64,000 nt of DNA from assembly GCF_042680605.1 (NCBI RefSeq), contig NZ_JBHUEE010000011.1, positions 1-64,000 on the forward strand, written 5' to 3'. Positions 62,021-64,000 of the stretch are shown one piece after another. Below the pieces are notes generated by a model. It was not told the DNA's origin, ran no database searches, and worked only from the letters and a program-made list of their open reading frames with translations. Position 1 is the first letter of the stretch; each line of letters opens with the position of its first letter. This DNA is from Allobogoriella deserti (GTDB lineage: Bacteria > Actinomycetota > Actinomycetes > Actinomycetales > Actinomycetaceae). The translations under genes and the position numbers were made by a program.

Positions 62021-62989
62021 GTGGCAACACTCTCGACCCCGGCCGCCACGGCCCCTGAGCCGGCTTCGCACCGCCCGGCCGCACCGGGCCGGTCCCGCTC
62101 GCTGAACCGGCGCACCCGCGAGGCGATCGCCGGGTACGGCTTCCTCGCGCCGTGGATCGCCGGCATGGTGCTCCTGACGCTCGGGCCCATGGCGTACTCG
62201 CTCTACCTGAGCTTCACCGACTACGACCTGATGTCGTCACCGAACTGGATCGGCCTCGGGAACTACGAGCGGATGGCCGCCGATCCGCGGCTGGCCTCGT
62301 CGGTGCTCGTCACGCTGAAGTACGTCGCCGTCTCCGTGCCCGGCGTGCTCGCGTTCTCGCTCGGCGTCGCGATGATCCTCAACAAGGGGATGCGGTTCCT
62401 GCCGTTCTACCGCGCCGCGTTCTACCTGCCCTCCCTCATCGGAACCAGCGTGGCCATCGCGGTGCTGTGGCGACAGGTCTTCGGCGGTGACGGCATCGTC
62501 AACGCGGCGCTCGGCACGCTCGGCATCAGCGGCCAGAGCTGGATCGGCGATCCGGACTCGGCGCTGTGGACCCTCGTGGTGCTCAACGTCTGGACGTTCG
62601 GTTCGACCATGGTCATCTTCCTCGCCGGCCTACGTCAGATCCCCACCGACCTGTACGAGGCGGCCTCGGTCGACGGCGCCGGACCCATCCGGCGGTTCCT
62701 CAGCGTCACCGTCCCCCTGCTGACCCCGTTGATCTTCTTCAACCTACTGCTGACCACCGTCAACGCCTTCCAGGCCTTCACGCCCGCGTACGTCGTCAGT
62801 GGCGGGACCGGGGGCCCGCTGGACTCCACGCTCTTCTACACCCTGTACCTCTACCTGCGCGGCTTCGCCAATCTCGAGATGGGCTACGCCTCCGCCATGG
62901 CGTGGGCCCTGGTGGTCGTGCTGGCTGTCTTCACCGCGGCGTTGTTCGCCTCGTCGCGGTACTGGGTCCACTACGGAGACGAACGATGA
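62021..62989 (+). CDS. carbohydrate ABC transporter permease, MalF type
   Basis: 322 residues, six helices. LAPWIAGMVLLTLGPMAYSL is the first helix, and EAASVDGAGPIRRFLSVTVP is the ATPase-contact loop. The GTG start follows AAGGAGGAGG. Coupled to the next permease (ATGA). Part of the importer that should supply the GntR-controlled pathway. Confidence 0.92.
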   Translation: MATLSTPAATAPEPASHRPAAPGRSRSLNRRTREAIAGYGFLAPWIAGMVLLTLGPMAYSLYLSFTDYDLMSSPNWIGLGNYERMAADPRLASSVLVTLKYVAVSVPGVLAFSLGVAMILNKGMRFLPFYRAAFYLPSLIGTSVAIAVLWRQVFGGDGIVNAALGTLGISGQSWIGDPDSALWTLVVLNVWTFGSTMVIFLAGLRQIPTDLYEAASVDGAGPIRRFLSVTVPLLTPLIFFNLLLTTVNAFQAFTPAYVVSGGTGGPLDSTLFYTLYLYLRGFANLEMGYASAMAWALVVVLAVFTAALFASSRYWVHYGDER

Positions 62990-63912
62990 CCGCCACTACC
63001 ACATCCACCGACCGCGCCGCCCGTGACCACTCCGCCGGCCGGCCCCGGCCACCGCGGCAGATCTTTGGTCGCCGCGTGGTGCGCAACCGCCTGCTCGTCG
63101 GGCTCGTCCGGCACGCGACCCTCATCGCGGTACTGACGATCGTGCTCTATCCGCTGCTCTGGATGGTGGGGGCGTCGCTGCGCCCGGGCAACGAGGCGTT
63201 CGGAACGCTGAACTTCCTCACCTCGAACCCGACGTTGGAGAACTACCGCGAAGGCTGGAACTTCGGGCAGCTGAACTTCTCCCGCTTCTTCCTCAACTCC
63301 CTGGCGGTCACCACGCTGTGCGTGATCGGCAACGTCGTCGCCTGTTCCATGGCCGCCTACTCCTTCGCGCGGCTGAACTTCCCGTTCAAGCGGATCATGT
63401 TCGCCCTCATGCTCGGCACGATGCTGCTGCCGTACCACGTGACGATGGTTCCGCAGTACGTGCTGTTCAACGAACTGGCGTGGATCAACACCATCCTGCC
63501 GCTGACGGTGCCGAAGTTCCTGGCCACCGACGCCTTCTTCATCTTCCTCATGGTCCAGTTCATCCGAACCCTGCCGCGGGACCTCGACGACGCCGCCCTG
63601 CTGGACGGGTGCGGTCATGTGGGGATCTTCTTCCGCGTTGTCATCCCGCTGTCCCTGCCGGCGCTCGGCACCACCGCCCTCTTCACGTTCATCAACACGT
63701 GGAACGACTTCCTCGGACCGCTGCTCTATCTCAACCGGCCCGAGCTGTGGACCGTCACGCTCGGGCTCAACGGCTTCCTCGATGCCACCGGCGAATCGGC
63801 CTTCGGACCCTTGTTCGCGATGGCCACGTTGTCCCTCGCCCCCGTCGTCGGCTTCTTCCTCGTCGCACAGAAGCTCCTCGTCGAGGGCATCGCGACGACA
63901 GGCCTGAAGTAA
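62986..63912 (+). CDS. carbohydrate ABC transporter permease, MalG type
   Basis: 308 residues, six helices. The contact loop reads DDAALLDGCGHVGIFFRVVI, slightly different from the usual EAAxxDG form, and FINTWNDFLGP follows. The start overlaps the partner's stop. No ATPase is encoded nearby, so a shared multiple-sugar ATPase must serve it. Confidence 0.92.
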   Translation: MTATTTSTDRAARDHSAGRPRPPRQIFGRRVVRNRLLVGLVRHATLIAVLTIVLYPLLWMVGASLRPGNEAFGTLNFLTSNPTLENYREGWNFGQLNFSRFFLNSLAVTTLCVIGNVVACSMAAYSFARLNFPFKRIMFALMLGTMLLPYHVTMVPQYVLFNELAWINTILPLTVPKFLATDAFFIFLMVQFIRTLPRDLDDAALLDGCGHVGIFFRVVIPLSLPALGTTALFTFINTWNDFLGPLLYLNRPELWTVTLGLNGFLDATGESAFGPLFAMATLSLAPVVGFFLVAQKLLVEGIATTGLK

Positions 63913-63955
63913 CCCGCCCATCACCCCTGACCGGTCATGACAGAGAGGACACCCC

Positions 63956-64000
63956 ATGACTTCCACCCCACGGCCGCGCAGGCTCGCCGCAATGATCGCG
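63956..64000 (+). CDS. start of a probable sugar-binding protein gene, cut by the window edge
   Basis: Fifteen codons remain (MTSTPRPRRLAAMIA), which look like a signal peptide n-region entering its hydrophobic part. An AGAGAGGA ribosome site precedes the ATG. Given two permease genes just upstream, the substrate-binding protein of this importer is the obvious candidate, but the visible part is too short to prove it. Confidence 0.55.
   Translation, partial: MTSTPRPRRLAAMIA

Noticed and set aside
1..64000. CRISPR array, prophage, insertion sequence, tRNA or rRNA gene
   Set aside because: No spaced direct-repeat array, transposase or phage-type gene, and no tRNA-like or rRNA-like sequence was noticed on either strand.

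Overview
The window is a G+C-rich chromosomal segment of an actinobacterium. Lineage markers include a DUF222/13E12-type gene and an Rv2578c-type radical SAM gene, each with a mycobacterial-style LexA (SOS) box, a class E sortase, a LigB-type ATP-dependent DNA ligase, a PPOX/F420-type flavoprotein, and several apparently leaderless starts. The many sugar ABC importers and furanosidases suit a saprophytic Micrococcales member, but I cannot fix the genus from sequence alone. No rRNA, tRNA, CRISPR array, insertion sequence or phage was seen. Gene density is high, and many neighbouring genes overlap by 4 bases (ATGA or GTGA), so operons are easy to read.

Layout. 0-1 kb: the 5' part of a DUF222 gene with an SOS promoter, and a small membrane protein. 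1-7.2 kb (leftward): a ribose-type ABC importer ending in a secreted GH172 (DUF2961) furanosidase. 7.3-10.7 kb: an AlkA-like glycosylase and a LigB-type ligase (DNA repair), and a class E sortase. 10.9-21.5 kb: GH38 alpha-mannosidase, SWIM-SNF2 helicase, PPOX flavoprotein, MFS transporter, MerR regulator, SulP anion transporter. 21.5-28.6 kb: a LytS/LytT-type two-component system co-transcribed with a DUF485/SSS symporter, then a second DUF4212/SSS symporter. 28.7-32 kb: a Pro/Gln-rich one-pass membrane protein and a secreted phosphodiesterase-type enzyme. 32.1-41.2 kb: a sugar/sugar-acid locus with GH51, an ABC importer and an SAF-domain oxidoreductase, divergent from OtnK-like kinase, OtnC-like decarboxylase and a DeoR regulator. 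41.2-52.6 kb: universal stress protein, a C15-like protein, deacetylase plus asparaginase, a NarL/DesK-type two-component system beside an ABC-2 exporter, the SOS-box radical SAM gene, and a TetR/EmrB pair. 52.7-64 kb: a GntR-controlled catabolic cluster.

The most interesting region is 52.7-64 kb. A FadR-type GntR gene is surrounded by a DapA-family lyase, a D-2-hydroxyacid dehydrogenase, a CaiB / CaiD-like / CaiE-like trio, a beta-hydroxyacid dehydrogenase, a TIM-barrel lactonase-type hydrolase, a PdxA2-like dehydrogenase, an RraA-family protein and a sugar-type ABC importer. Three copies of the same 12-bp motif, TGTAGACAATAG, lie at three promoters in this cluster, each overlapping the probable -10 region. 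They are good candidates for a shared GntR operator. The cluster joins a CoA-thioester module (carnitine-like architecture) to a tetronate-like module, a combination I do not recognise as a described pathway. OtnK- and OtnC-like enzymes of the tetronate pathways lie 18 kb away under a separate DeoR-type operator, so the two loci may cooperate.
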